From: Microbacterium sp. 1.5R
Lineage (GTDB): Bacteria; Actinomycetota; Actinomycetes; Actinomycetales; Microbacteriaceae
Length of the DNA stretch: 64,000 bases
NCBI RefSeq assembly: GCF_001889265.1
Contig: NZ_CP018151.1
Span: 2,356,001-2,420,000, forward strand
Reading direction: 5' to 3'
A program made the position numbers and the translations under genes. The stretch's first letter is position 1, and every line of letters starts with the position of its first letter. The notes beneath the pieces were generated by a model. It saw only the letters and a list, made by a program, of their open reading frames with translations, had not been told where the DNA came from and searched no databases. Shown one piece after another: positions 7,444 through 15,894 of the stretch.

Positions 7444-8282
7444 TTGCTCGGGCTCTTCTTCGTGCTCGCCTTGTCGCCGGTCGACTCCGACCGAGCGGCC
7501 TTGGTGCGAGCCACACTGGCGCGCAGCGCCTCCATCAGGTCGATGACCTCACCACTCTTGGCATCGCCCTCGGCCTCGCCGAAGGTGTCCGCGACATCGA
7601 ACGTGTCGCCCGCCTCGATCTTCGCATCGATCAGAGTGCGCAACTCCTTCTGGTACTCGTCGACGAACGACTCAGGATCGAAGTCAGCCGAATAGCTGTC
7701 TACGAGGGATGCCGAGAGCTCGAGCTCCTTCTTCGAAATCCTCACATCCTCGTCGAGCACCGGGAACGCCGCCTCACGCACCTCGTCGGCCCACAGCAGC
7801 GTCTGCAGCACGAGCACCTTGCCACGCACGCGGAGTGCGGCCAGTCGGGTCTTCTGTCGCAGCGTGAAGCGCACGATCGCCGTGCGGTCGGTCTGTTCGA
7901 GCGTCTTGCGCAGCAGCACGTACGCCTTCGGTGACTTGGAGTCCGGTTCGAGGTAGTACGGCTTGTCGAGGGTCAGCAAATCGACCTGGTCGGAGGGCAC
8001 GAACTCGACGACGTCGATCTCGCGGCTCTTCTCCGCCGGCAGCGCCGCCAGATCGTCCTTCGTGAGCACGACCGTCTGCCCTTCCTCGACGTAGGCGCGA
8101 TCGATGTCGGCGTAGGCGACGGTCTCGCCGCACACCTCACAGGTGCGCTGGTACCGGATCCGGCCGCCGTCCTTCTCGTGCACCTGGTGCAGCGGCACAT
8201 CATGGTCCTCGGTGGCGGAATACACCTTGACGGGCACGTTCACGAGGCCGAAGGTGAGCGCACCTTTCCAGATCGTTCTCAT
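7428..8282 (-). CDS. ku: Ku protein, non-homologous end joining
   Basis: 284 residues, usual for bacterial Ku. It is a homodimeric ring that binds DNA ends and recruits LigD. The start is the ATG at 8280-8282 (MRTIWKGALTFGLVNVPVK, the classic N-terminus); the frame extends five codons further but that part is not conserved. The core contains YQRTCEVCGETV and the typical SREIDVVEFV segment. The C-terminal 25 residues are Lys/Ser/Ala-rich (KKSPSKKKAG), as in many actinobacterial Ku tails. It is divergent from ligD, 58 bases apart. Confidence 0.95.
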   Translation of the reverse strand: MRTIWKGALTFGLVNVPVKVYSATEDHDVPLHQVHEKDGGRIRYQRTCEVCGETVAYADIDRAYVEEGQTVVLTKDDLAALPAEKSREIDVVEFVPSDQVDLLTLDKPYYLEPDSKSPKAYVLLRKTLEQTDRTAIVRFTLRQKTRLAALRVRGKVLVLQTLLWADEVREAAFPVLDEDVRISKKELELSASLVDSYSADFDPESFVDEYQKELRTLIDAKIEAGDTFDVADTFGEAEGDAKSGEVIDLMEALRASVARTKAARSESTGDKASTKKSPSKKKAG

Positions 8283-8328
8283 GACCCCAGTGAACACCAG
8301 CCGCGCGGCTCACGGCCAGTACCTTGAC

Positions 8329-8334
8329 TACGCT
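8329..8334 (+). promoter_or_regulatory. Leaderless -10 box (TACGCT) of ligD
   Basis: TACGCT, six bases before the ATG at 8341. It decides that start over the open frame extending back to 8143, which runs through ku on the other strand. Confidence 0.55.
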
Positions 8335-8340
8335 GGCGTC

Positions 8341-10317
8341 ATGGTCGCAGAGGCGCAGAACGTGCAGATCGATGGCCGCCGGCTGCGCATCACCAACCTC
8401 GACAAGGTCGTCTACCCCGAGACCGGCACCACGAAGGGCGAGATCATCGCCTACTACACGGCGATCGCGCCGCACCTCCTCCCTCTGCTCGCGGGCCGCC
8501 CCGTGACCCGCAAGCGCTGGGTGGAAGGGGTGGGGACCGCGGATGCTCCCGCCGACGCGTTCTTCACGAAGCAGCTCGAGCCGGGAGCTCCGGAATGGAT
8601 CCCCCGACAGCCGATCCGGCACTCGGACGGCCCCAAGGAGTATCCCCTCGTCCAGGACGTTCCCACGCTGGTCTGGCTCGCGCAGGTCGCCGCGATCGAG
8701 CTGCACGTGCCGCAGTGGCGCTTCGCCTCCGACGGCATGCCGGGAAAGCCGGATCGGCTCGTCCTGGATCTCGACCCGGGCCCGGGGGTCGGGCTCGCCC
8801 AGTGCGCCGAGGTCGCACGGATCGCACGCAGCCTGCTCAGCGACATCGGACTCGATCCGGTGCCCGTGACCAGCGGAAGCAAAGGGATCCACCTCTACGC
8901 CGCCCTCCCCGGGCAGCAGACGAGCGCAGAGATATCCGCGGTCGTGAAGGAGATCGCCCGTCTGATCGAGACCGAGCATCCGGATCTCGCCACGAGCACG
9001 ATGGCCAAGGCCGCGCGCGGCGGCAAGGTCTTTCTCGACTGGAGCCAGAACAACGGCAAGAAGACGACGATCTCGCCGTACTCGATGCGTGGTCGCGCGC
9101 ACCCCTGGGTGGCGGCTCCGCGCACCTGGGACGAACTCGACGACCCCGACCTCGCGCAGCTCGACTTCGCGACGGTGCTCGAGCGTGCGGGTTCCGGGCA
9201 GGACCCCATCGCTCCGCTTCTCGCCGCCCAGGAGGGCCCCCCGGACACCACCTCTGCGCCGGGCCCCCGCGTCGACGCACACGGCGCGAACTCGCATGCG
9301 AGCCGCCACCGCCCGCGGACGACCGGTGCGGCACCACTGGCCTCGTCGTCTCCCCCCTCCGTCTCCCCCATGCTGGCCGAGAACGGCACGCCGGCGATCG
9401 CCCGCACTCTGAGCTCTCCGTCGTGGGTGGAGGTGAAGTGGGACGGCATCAGGGCCATCGGAACCTGGGCGGACGGACGGATGCTGCTGCATGCCCGCAG
9501 CGGCACCGACATCACGGCCCGCTACCCCGAGCTGACTGCCGACGGCGCGCCGTTCCTGCCCGTGTCCGATGCGATCATCGATGGCGAGATCGTCGCCTTC
9601 GATGCGCAGGGCAGGCCGAGCTTCTCGATGCTGCAGAACCGCATGCACCTGACCCGGCCCCGCGAGATCGAACGCGAGGTCGTGCGCACGCCCATCGTCT
9701 ACATGGCTTTCGATCTGCTCCGACTGAACGGTCACGACCTCAGCACCATGGCGCTGTCGGAGCGACGGACCCTCCTCGAGGAGGTCGTCGCCGACCTCGA
9801 TGCGCCGGTGCAGGTCCCGCCCGTGTTCGACGATCTCGACGCCGCTCTCGCGGCGAGCGACGAGTTCGGCCTCGAGGGCGTCGTCGTCAAGGATCCGTCC
9901 TCGCGGTACCGTCCGGGCCAGCGCTCACCGGCCTGGCTGAAGATCAAGCACACCCGCATGCAGGAGGTCGTGATCGTCGGTATCCGCCCCGGCAAGGGCG
10001 ACCGGGAGGGCACGTTCGGCTCCCTGCTGCTCGCGGTCCCCGAGTCCGGACGGCTGCGCTATGTCGGTCGCGTCGGCACGGGATTCACCGACCGGATGCT
10101 GCGCGACCTGCTGAGCCGGCTCGCTCCCCTGCGCACCGACTCCGCGCCCCTCGAGGACGTGCCCGCGCTCGATGCGTCGGATGCGCTCTGGGTCCGACCT
10201 GAGCTCGTCGGCGAGGTCGAGTTCGCGAACTGGACCCCGGACGGCGTTCTGCGTCACTCCCGTTGGCGGGGACTCCGGCCGGATAAGACTCCCGACGAGG
10301 TGATCGTCGAGTCCTGA
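8341..10317 (+). CDS. ligD: ATP-dependent DNA ligase LigD, polymerase and ligase domains only
   Basis: 658 residues. The N-terminal primase-polymerase domain (about 10-300) has the metal motif LDLDPGPG near residue 143 and SGSKGIH near 178-184. A Pro/Ser/Arg linker (about 300-340) follows, then the ligase domain with adenylated lysine in KWDG (Lys 366), EGVVVKDP and the C-terminal OB fold (RYVGRVGTGF). No 3'-phosphoesterase domain is visible, so it is shorter than the three-domain mycobacterial LigD. With Ku it forms the end-joining pair. The ATG at 8341 is supported by the leaderless promoter. It ends three bases before the stop of the CDF gene. Confidence 0.95.
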   Translation: MVAEAQNVQIDGRRLRITNLDKVVYPETGTTKGEIIAYYTAIAPHLLPLLAGRPVTRKRWVEGVGTADAPADAFFTKQLEPGAPEWIPRQPIRHSDGPKEYPLVQDVPTLVWLAQVAAIELHVPQWRFASDGMPGKPDRLVLDLDPGPGVGLAQCAEVARIARSLLSDIGLDPVPVTSGSKGIHLYAALPGQQTSAEISAVVKEIARLIETEHPDLATSTMAKAARGGKVFLDWSQNNGKKTTISPYSMRGRAHPWVAAPRTWDELDDPDLAQLDFATVLERAGSGQDPIAPLLAAQEGPPDTTSAPGPRVDAHGANSHASRHRPRTTGAAPLASSSPPSVSPMLAENGTPAIARTLSSPSWVEVKWDGIRAIGTWADGRMLLHARSGTDITARYPELTADGAPFLPVSDAIIDGEIVAFDAQGRPSFSMLQNRMHLTRPREIEREVVRTPIVYMAFDLLRLNGHDLSTMALSERRTLLEEVVADLDAPVQVPPVFDDLDAALAASDEFGLEGVVVKDPSSRYRPGQRSPAWLKIKHTRMQEVVIVGIRPGKGDREGTFGSLLLAVPESGRLRYVGRVGTGFTDRMLRDLLSRLAPLRTDSAPLEDVPALDASDALWVRPELVGEVEFANWTPDGVLRHSRWRGLRPDKTPDEVIVES

Positions 10318-10320
10318 CCG

Positions 10321-11241
10321 TCAGGCGTGGTGCGGTTGGCAGTCGGACTGCTCCGCGGGCTCGATCTGGAAGGTCGAGTGAGCGACGTCGAAGTGGTGCG
10401 ACAGACACGACTGGAGGTCGCTCAGCAGCTTCGCCGAACGTCCATCGGCGAGGAGAGCCGGGTCGACGCTGACGTGCGCACTGAACACCGGAGCACCGCG
10501 AGTGAGCTGCCAGACGTGCACGTCATGCACGCCGACGACTCCGTCGTAGTCGAGGAGGTGCTGTCGGATCTCGCTGACCGCAGTGCCCTGGGGCGCTGAT
10601 TCGGAGAGCACCGAGAACACCTCGCGGAGCAGCGCGATGGCTCGCGGGATGATGAGCACGGCGATCATGATCGACGCGAGCGCGTCGGCGGGCATCCATC
10701 CGGTCGTGACGATCACGATCGCTGCGATGATCACCATCGCCGACCCGATCAGGTCGCCCATCACCTCGAGGTAGGCGCCGCGGACGTTCATGCTGGTGCG
10801 CTGCGCGCGGCTCAGCAGCCACATCGAGATGGCGTTCGCGACAAGACCCACGACGGCGACGATGAGCATCAGCCCGCCGACCACCTCGGTCTCCCCCGGG
10901 TTGATCAGACGACCGATGGCCTCCACCCCCACCCACCCGGCGAGGAGGATCAGGATGATCGCGTTGATGAGCGCCCCGAACACCTCGGCGCGCTGGTATC
11001 CGAACGTGCGGCGGTCGTCGGCAGGTCGGGCGGCGACGGCCGCCGCGATGAGCGCGATCACCAGAGCCGAGGCGTCTGTGAACATGTGAGCCGCATCCGC
11101 CAGCAGCGCGAGAGAACCGGTCAGCAGTGCACCCACGATCTGCACCACCATGATCGTCGCGGTCAGTGTCAGCGAGATCGCCAGAAGACGGCGATGGTTC
11201 GCGGAGCGGATGCCGCCCGCGGCGGGCGCATGATCGTGCAT
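10321..11241 (-). CDS. CDF-family divalent cation exporter
   Basis: 306 residues, the usual length for ZitB/CzcD-type proteins. It has six transmembrane helices with LLADAAHMFTDASAL (helix II, H-x-x-x-D zinc site) and a second H/D site in helix V (MPADALASI). The cytoplasmic C-terminal domain has VVGVHDVHVWQLT. His residues occur at both ends (MHDHA and CQPHHA). It exports Zn2+ or similar metals by proton antiport; Zn is the most common substrate in this subfamily. It is convergent with ligD (the two stops are three bases apart). Confidence 0.92.
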   Translation of the reverse strand: MHDHAPAAGGIRSANHRRLLAISLTLTATIMVVQIVGALLTGSLALLADAAHMFTDASALVIALIAAAVAARPADDRRTFGYQRAEVFGALINAIILILLAGWVGVEAIGRLINPGETEVVGGLMLIVAVVGLVANAISMWLLSRAQRTSMNVRGAYLEVMGDLIGSAMVIIAAIVIVTTGWMPADALASIMIAVLIIPRAIALLREVFSVLSESAPQGTAVSEIRQHLLDYDGVVGVHDVHVWQLTRGAPVFSAHVSVDPALLADGRSAKLLSDLQSCLSHHFDVAHSTFQIEPAEQSDCQPHHA

Positions 11242-11247
11242 GTCTCC

Positions 11248-11253
11248 AGGCTA
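11248..11253 (-). promoter_or_regulatory. Leaderless -10 box (TAGCCT) of the CDF gene
   Basis: TAGCCT on the minus strand, six bases before the ATG at 11241. GGAG also lies in the gap, so initiation could be leaderless or leadered. Confidence 0.5.
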
Positions 11254-11327
11254 GACCGGCTCGCACACCCGCCGGCGGGTCTCAGCCCAGTCGGGAATGG
11301 TGATGATTCTCAGTAACCGCGGGGCCG

Positions 11328-11903
11328 TCAGCGCTGGCGAGAGTACTCGAGCACGACGCACCCGTTGTCGAACGAGCGCACCTCGTCGAGACGGAACTGG
11401 GTCGGGGCGAAGGGGTGGCTCGCCATCGGGATGCCGGACCCCGCGATCGTCGGGTACTTCTTGACGATGAGGCGATCGATCTCGTCGAGGAGCACCCCGG
11501 CGAGTCCGGCCCCACCCGCGAGGTAGATGCCGAGGCCGGGTTCCGCCTTGAGCGCGCGGACCCGCGCGACAGGATCCGTGCGCACGATCTCGACGTTGGC
11601 TTCGCCCGGATCGTTCAGCGAGCGACTGAACACGACGGTCCGCAACTGCGAGTACGGGTCTGTGATGCCGACCTGCAGTGCGGGTTCGTAGGTGCGACGC
11701 CCCATCACGACGGTGTCGAAGCGGGTGACCGCTGCGCTCGCGCCGCCCCGCGCCGCGCGCACATGCGCAGGCTGGATGTCGGGGAGTTCCGTGCCGAGAG
11801 CGTCGGCGAACGCAGCGGTCACGGGGAAGAAATCGACCTCGTCGTCCGGGCCGGCGATGAATCCGTCGAGCGTGACGCCGACGTAGTAGGTGAGTTCTCG
11901 CAT
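11328..11903 (-). CDS. RibD C-terminal/dihydrofolate reductase-like oxidoreductase
   Basis: 191 residues. The start is the ATG at 11901-11903 (MRELTYYVGVTLDGFIA); the frame extends upstream but only as Arg/Ala shadow. The N-terminal strand with SLDGFIA-type motif, then DTVVMGRRTYE and the IYLAGGAGLAGVLLDEIDRLIV nucleotide-binding region (two short stretches), identify the NADPH-dependent RibD_C/DHFR-like fold. The substrate is unknown; most members of this group are uncharacterised reductases. Its promoter contains an inverted repeat, so a dedicated regulator, encoded elsewhere, is likely. Confidence 0.85.
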   Translation of the reverse strand: MRELTYYVGVTLDGFIAGPDDEVDFFPVTAAFADALGTELPDIQPAHVRAARGGASAAVTRFDTVVMGRRTYEPALQVGITDPYSQLRTVVFSRSLNDPGEANVEIVRTDPVARVRALKAEPGLGIYLAGGAGLAGVLLDEIDRLIVKKYPTIAGSGIPMASHPFAPTQFRLDEVRSFDNGCVVLEYSRQR

Positions 11904-11909
11904 GTCGTC

Positions 11910-11947
11910 AGAGTAACCACTACGCATGAAGTACGTCAACCGTAGTG
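11910..11947 (-). promoter_or_regulatory. Promoter with overlapping 7-bp inverted repeat (candidate operator)
   Basis: Minus-strand -35 TTGACG (11934-11939) and -10 TACTCT (11910-11915) are 18 bases apart, with the ATG six bases after the -10. Arms CACTACG (11918-11924) and CGTAGTG (11941-11947) flank the -35, centres 23 bp apart. A TetR/MarR-like repressor site is plausible. Confidence 0.6.
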
Positions 11948-11959
11948 AATGCCGCCGAC

Positions 11960-12553
11960 TCAGAGAGCGGCGAGCAACGGCAGCAGTTCCGCGAACGCGC
12001 GCGCACGGTGCGACTGCGCCTGCTTCTCGCCGGCAGTGAGATCGCCGACCGTGCGCTCCGCCCCCTCGGGCTGTCCGTCCGGGACGAAGATGGGGTCGTA
12101 ACCGAATCCGCCGCCTCCGGATGCTTCGCGCGCGAGACGTCCCGGCCAGTTCCCGACGACCACGTGCTCGGCTCCGTCCGGAGTCACGAGCGCGATCGTC
12201 GAGTTGAAGTGAGCAGCGCGGTGAGGATCCGCGATGTCGCGCAGCTGGTCGAGCAGCAGCTCGAGGTTCGCCGCGGCATCCTTCTTCTGCCCCGCCCAAT
12301 AGGCCGAGAAGACACCGGGCGACCCGCCCAGCACGTCGACGCAGATGCCGGAGTCGTCGGCGAGCGCCGCGAGTCCCGTGTGCGCCGACGCGGCGCGAGC
12401 CTTGATCAGCGCGTTCTCCGCGAACGTGACGCCGTCCTCGACGGGCTCCGGTCCGTCATACGCGATGATCTCGAGATCAGGGCGAGCGGATGCCACGATC
12501 TGTTGGAACTCCGCGACCTTGTGCGGATTGTGCGTGGCGAGGACGACCTTCAT
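11960..12553 (-). CDS. rdgB: XTP/dITP pyrophosphatase (RdgB/HAM1)
   Basis: 197 residues. It hydrolyses non-canonical purine triphosphates (XTP, dITP) to monophosphates and keeps them out of nucleic acids. The motifs are VVLATHNPHKVAEF at the N-terminus, GVTFAENALIKARAA (substrate/Mg site), LADDSGICVD and GGFGYDPIF. It is the last gene of murI-rph-rdgB; its ATG overlaps the rph stop (ATGA at 12550-12553 on the complement). Confidence 0.96.
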   Translation of the reverse strand: MKVVLATHNPHKVAEFQQIVASARPDLEIIAYDGPEPVEDGVTFAENALIKARAASAHTGLAALADDSGICVDVLGGSPGVFSAYWAGQKKDAAANLELLLDQLRDIADPHRAAHFNSTIALVTPDGAEHVVVGNWPGRLAREASGGGGFGYDPIFVPDGQPEGAERTVGDLTAGEKQAQSHRARAFAELLPLLAAL

Positions 12554-13287
12554 CAGCCCGCGAGCGCCTTCAGCTGGTGATCCTTCAGGTCGGCGCAGCC
12601 CGCGACGCCCAGGTCGAGCAGGGCGTCGAGCTCGCGCTTGTCGAACGGCGCTCCTTCAGCCGTGCCCTGCACCTCGACGAAGAGCCCGCGGCCCGTGACC
12701 ACGATGTTCATGTCGGTCTCGGCGCGGACGTCCTCGACATATGCCAGATCCAGCATGGGCTCGCCGTCGATGATCCCGACCGAGATCGCAGCCACGGAGT
12801 CGAGCAACGGCGTCGCGTTCTTGCCGATGAACTTCTTCTCGCGCCCCCACTCGATCGCATCTGCGAGGGCGACGTACGCGCCGGTGATCGCGGCGGTGCG
12901 GGTGCCTCCGTCGGCCTGCAGCACGTCGCAGTCGATCACGATCGTGTTCTCACCCAGCGCCTTGGTGTCGACCACTGCGCGCAGCGCACGGCCGATCAGT
13001 CGCGAGATCTCGTGCGTGCGCCCGCCGATGCGCCCCTTGACGCTCTCCCGGTCGTTGCGGCTGTTGGTCGCACGCGGAAGCATCGAGTACTCCGCCGTCA
13101 CCCACCCCTTGCCCTTGCCGGTCAGCCAGCGAGGAACGCCATTCGTGAACGATGCCGTGCACAGCACCTTGGTTCCGCCGAAGCTGATCAGAGCCGAGCC
13201 CTCGGCATGGCTGCTCCACCCGCGCTCGATCGTGATCTCGCGGAGCTGGTCGGTGGAACGGCCGTCGGCGCGGACGATGCTGGTCAT
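12553..13287 (-). CDS. rph: Ribonuclease PH
   Basis: 244 residues, full length. This is a phosphate-dependent 3'-5' exoribonuclease that trims tRNA 3' ends. The N-terminus [11 protein letters not shown], then [10 protein letters not shown], and [20 protein letters not shown] are standard, as is the [19 protein letters not shown] phosphate/active-site block. It lies 45 bases after murI and overlaps rdgB by one base. Confidence 0.97.
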   Translation of the reverse strand: MTSIVRADGRSTDQLREITIERGWSSHAEGSALISFGGTKVLCTASFTNGVPRWLTGKGKGWVTAEYSMLPRATNSRNDRESVKGRIGGRTHEISRLIGRALRAVVDTKALGENTIVIDCDVLQADGGTRTAAITGAYVALADAIEWGREKKFIGKNATPLLDSVAAISVGIIDGEPMLDLAYVEDVRAETDMNIVVTGRGLFVEVQGTAEGAPFDKRELDALLDLGVAGCADLKDHQLKALAG

Positions 13288-13332
13288 GGGATTCCTTCGG
13301 TGGAGGCGGATGAAGCGGATGCTGCGGTCGGG

Positions 13333-14166
13333 CTACTGTCCGGGGACAGGCTCCGGAAGCGTGATGACACCGGTCTGCACGAGCTGCACGTCGCGCACCT
13401 CCCGGCCCATCAGGCGGTTGGCGAGGGCGGTGAACTCGGTCGTCGAGTCCCCCGTCGCCTCGTAGACGTACGTGGCCGTGGCGTCGGGAGACGCGAGAAG
13501 ATCGCCTCGCACGAGCTGGCGATAGACATCCCCGGCGGTCTCGTCATCACTCGAGACGAGGGTCACCCCCTCCCCCATCACGTAGCTGATCGCGCCACGC
13601 AGGAAGGGGTAATGGGTGCAGCCGAGAACGAGTGTGTCGACATCCGCCTCGCGGAGCGGCGCGAGGTACTCCTCGGCGGTGGCGAGCACTTCAGGCGTGC
13701 CGGTGATGCCCCCCTCGACGAACTCGACGAAGCGCGGGCACGCCGCAGTGAAGACCTCGAGCCGTTCGTTCACCTCGAGCATGTCCTGGTAGGCGCGGGA
13801 GCCGATCGTCCCCACGGTGCCGATGACCCCGACGCGGCCGTTGCGAGTCGTCGACACGGCTCGTCGCACTGCCGGGCCGATCACCTCGACGACCGGAATG
13901 TCGTAGCGCTCTCTGGCGTCGCGCAGCATGGCCGCCGATGCCGTGTTGCAGGCGATCACGAGCATCTTGACGCCCTGGTCGACCAGGGAATCGAGCACTT
14001 CGAGGCTGTAGCGCCGCACGTCCGCGATCGGCTTGGGGCCATAGGGCGAGTGAGCCGTGTCGCCGATGTAGACGAACGATTCCCGGGGCAGCTGGGCTCG
14101 GATGGCCCGGGCCACCGTGAGTCCGCCGACACCGGAGTCGAAGATTCCGATCGGGGCGTCGTTCAT
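13333..14166 (-). CDS. murI: Glutamate racemase
   Basis: 277 residues from the ATG at 14164-14166 ([18 protein letters not shown]). It makes D-glutamate for peptidoglycan. Catalytic cysteines are in ACNTASA and [19 protein letters not shown] is the typical substrate loop. The open frame to 14229 is unconserved. It is first gene of the murI-rph-rdgB unit and divergent from pncB. Confidence 0.96.
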   Translation of the reverse strand: MNDAPIGIFDSGVGGLTVARAIRAQLPRESFVYIGDTAHSPYGPKPIADVRRYSLEVLDSLVDQGVKMLVIACNTASAAMLRDARERYDIPVVEVIGPAVRRAVSTTRNGRVGVIGTVGTIGSRAYQDMLEVNERLEVFTAACPRFVEFVEGGITGTPEVLATAEEYLAPLREADVDTLVLGCTHYPFLRGAISYVMGEGVTLVSSDDETAGDVYRQLVRGDLLASPDATATYVYEATGDSTTEFTALANRLMGREVRDVQLVQTGVITLPEPVPGQ

Positions 14167-14174
14167 GACTACCC

Positions 14175-14180
14175 AGCCTA
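14175..14180 (-). promoter_or_regulatory. -10 box (TAGGCT) of murI
   Basis: TAGGCT on the minus strand, eight bases before the murI ATG; it supports that start. Confidence 0.5.
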
Positions 14181-14229
14181 CCCGCGTGCGGCGCGCGTCA
14201 CGCTCAGCGACCCGGACGGCTCCCCTCAC

Positions 14230-14235
14230 TAAGCT
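14230..14235 (+). promoter_or_regulatory. Leaderless -10 box (TAAGCT) of pncB
   Basis: TAAGCT, six bases before the ATG at 14242; no convincing ribosome site is present. Confidence 0.5.
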
Positions 14236-14241
14236 GAGCGG

Positions 14242-15567
14242 ATGACGACGTCCACGGCGCTTCTGACCGATCGTTACGAACTGACCATGCTCGCCGCCGC
14301 ACTGCGCGACGGCACCGCATCACGGCCGAGCGTGTTCGAACTGTTCTCACGCAGGTTGTCGGGAGGACGACGTTTCGGAGTCGTCGCCGGTACCGGTCGG
14401 CTCCTCACGCTGCTGCGACAGTTCCGCTTCGAGGATGACGAACTGCGATTCCTGCGTGACAACCAGGTGGTGGATGCCGAGTCCCTGACCTACCTCGAGA
14501 ACTACCGCTTCACCGGCTCCATCCGTGGCTACCGCGAGGGCGAGCTGTACTTCCCCGGCTCCCCCATCCTCACGGTCGAGGGCAGCTTCGCCGACGCTGT
14601 CGTGCTCGAGACCCTGGCTCTCAGCGTGCTCAACCACGACTCCGCCGTCGCCACCGCCGCCTCCCGCATGAGCATCGCGGCGGGCGAGCGTCCGCTGGCC
14701 GAGATGGGCTCTCGGCGTGCCGCAGAGCAGTCCGCCGTCGCAGCCGCGCGAGCGGCCTACATCGCCGGTTTCCGGGCCACGAGCAACCTCGAGGCCGGAC
14801 GACGCTGGGGTATCCCCACCATGGGCACGGCCGCGCACTCCTGGACCCTGCTGCACGAGACCGAAGAGGAGGCGTTCCGCTCGCAGATCGACTCCCTGGG
14901 AACCGACACCACCCTGCTCGTCGACACCTACGACATCCGCGCCGGGGTCGAGACGGCCATCCGCGTCGCAGGTACGGGACTCGGAGGCGTGCGGATCGAC
15001 TCGGGCGACCTGCCGATCGTCGCCGCCGAGGTGCGGGCCCAGCTCGACGAGCTCGGTGCGACCGGGACACGCATCACGGTCACGAGCGATCTCGACGAGT
15101 ATGCGATCGCCGCGCTGGCCGCGTCGCCCGTCGACGCTTACGGCGTGGGCACGTCGGTGGTCACGGGATCCGGATACCCCACTGCGAGCATGGTCTACAA
15201 GCTCGTGGCGCGGCAGGACTCGGACGGCGCATGGATCGGCGTCGCGAAGGCGTCGACCGACAAGGCATCTCACGGCGGGCGCAAAGCAGCGTTCCGCACC
15301 CTCGTCGACGGGGTGGCGGAGGCAGAGACCGTCGTCGTCTCCGACGGATTCGAGGAACTCGACACCCCGGCCGAGCATTCGGACGGGCGGGCGCTGCAGA
15401 CGACCTTCGTCGAGAACGGCGAGATCGACGACTCGTTCGAAGGACCCGAGGGAACGGCCTCCGCCCGAGCGCACCATCTGCGGGTGCGGGAGGAGCTTCC
15501 GGTCAGAGCGCTCGCCCTGAGCAAGTCCGACCCGGCGATCCCCACCCGCTACGTCGACGCGAGCTGA
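14242..15567 (+). CDS. pncB: Nicotinate phosphoribosyltransferase
   Basis: 441 residues, the family's usual size. It converts nicotinate, PRPP and ATP to nicotinate mononucleotide in NAD salvage. The N-terminus [13 protein letters not shown] is the family hallmark. [19 protein letters not shown] and GVRIDSGDL form the substrate and phosphate sites (the His in GTAAHSW is typical). It is monocistronic and convergent with the DUF3039 gene (20-base gap). Confidence 0.96.
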   Translation: MTTSTALLTDRYELTMLAAALRDGTASRPSVFELFSRRLSGGRRFGVVAGTGRLLTLLRQFRFEDDELRFLRDNQVVDAESLTYLENYRFTGSIRGYREGELYFPGSPILTVEGSFADAVVLETLALSVLNHDSAVATAASRMSIAAGERPLAEMGSRRAAEQSAVAAARAAYIAGFRATSNLEAGRRWGIPTMGTAAHSWTLLHETEEEAFRSQIDSLGTDTTLLVDTYDIRAGVETAIRVAGTGLGGVRIDSGDLPIVAAEVRAQLDELGATGTRITVTSDLDEYAIAALAASPVDAYGVGTSVVTGSGYPTASMVYKLVARQDSDGAWIGVAKASTDKASHGGRKAAFRTLVDGVAEAETVVVSDGFEELDTPAEHSDGRALQTTFVENGEIDDSFEGPEGTASARAHHLRVREELPVRALALSKSDPAIPTRYVDAS

Positions 15568-15587
15568 CGCGGCCGAGGCGGTTCAGT

Positions 15588-15854
15588 TCAGCCGACCATC
15601 GATTCGTAGATCTCCTTGCACGTGGGGCAGATCGGGAACTTCTCCGGATCACGGCCCGGCGTCCACTTCTTGCCGCACAGCGCACGCACCGGCTTACCGG
15701 TGATCGCCGATTCGAGGATCTTGTCCTTCTTGACGTAATGGGAGAAGCGCTCGTGGTCGCCCGGCTCGACATTCTCCTCGCGGAGGAGTTCTTCCAGTTC
15801 GCGATCAAGCGTTGCCACGCCGCCCTGATCGGGGCTGTCCAGCGGAGTACTCAT
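15588..15854 (-). CDS. DUF3039-family small protein
   Basis: 88 residues. DUF3039 is an actinobacterial protein of unknown function. It shows HERFSHYVKKDKI, then GKPVRALCGKKW and ICPTCKEIYESM; the three cysteines (C-x-n-CxxC) plus His suggest a zinc-binding knuckle. A leaderless promoter precedes the ATG at 15852-15854. Confidence 0.9.
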   Translation of the reverse strand: MSTPLDSPDQGGVATLDRELEELLREENVEPGDHERFSHYVKKDKILESAITGKPVRALCGKKWTPGRDPEKFPICPTCKEIYESMVG

Positions 15855-15860
15855 GCCGAG

Positions 15861-15866
15861 AGTCTA
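15861..15866 (-). promoter_or_regulatory. Leaderless -10 box (TAGACT) of the DUF3039 gene
   Basis: TAGACT on the minus strand, six bases before the ATG at 15854. Confidence 0.55.
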
Positions 15867-15894
15867 GCCTCGGACGCACCCGGTTGGGCGGTCG

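Noticed and set aside
11295..11309. GAATGGTGATGATTC dyad upstream of the metal exporter as a Zur-like site
   Set aside because: Arms are only four bases and the site lies 54 bases from the start, away from the leaderless promoter.
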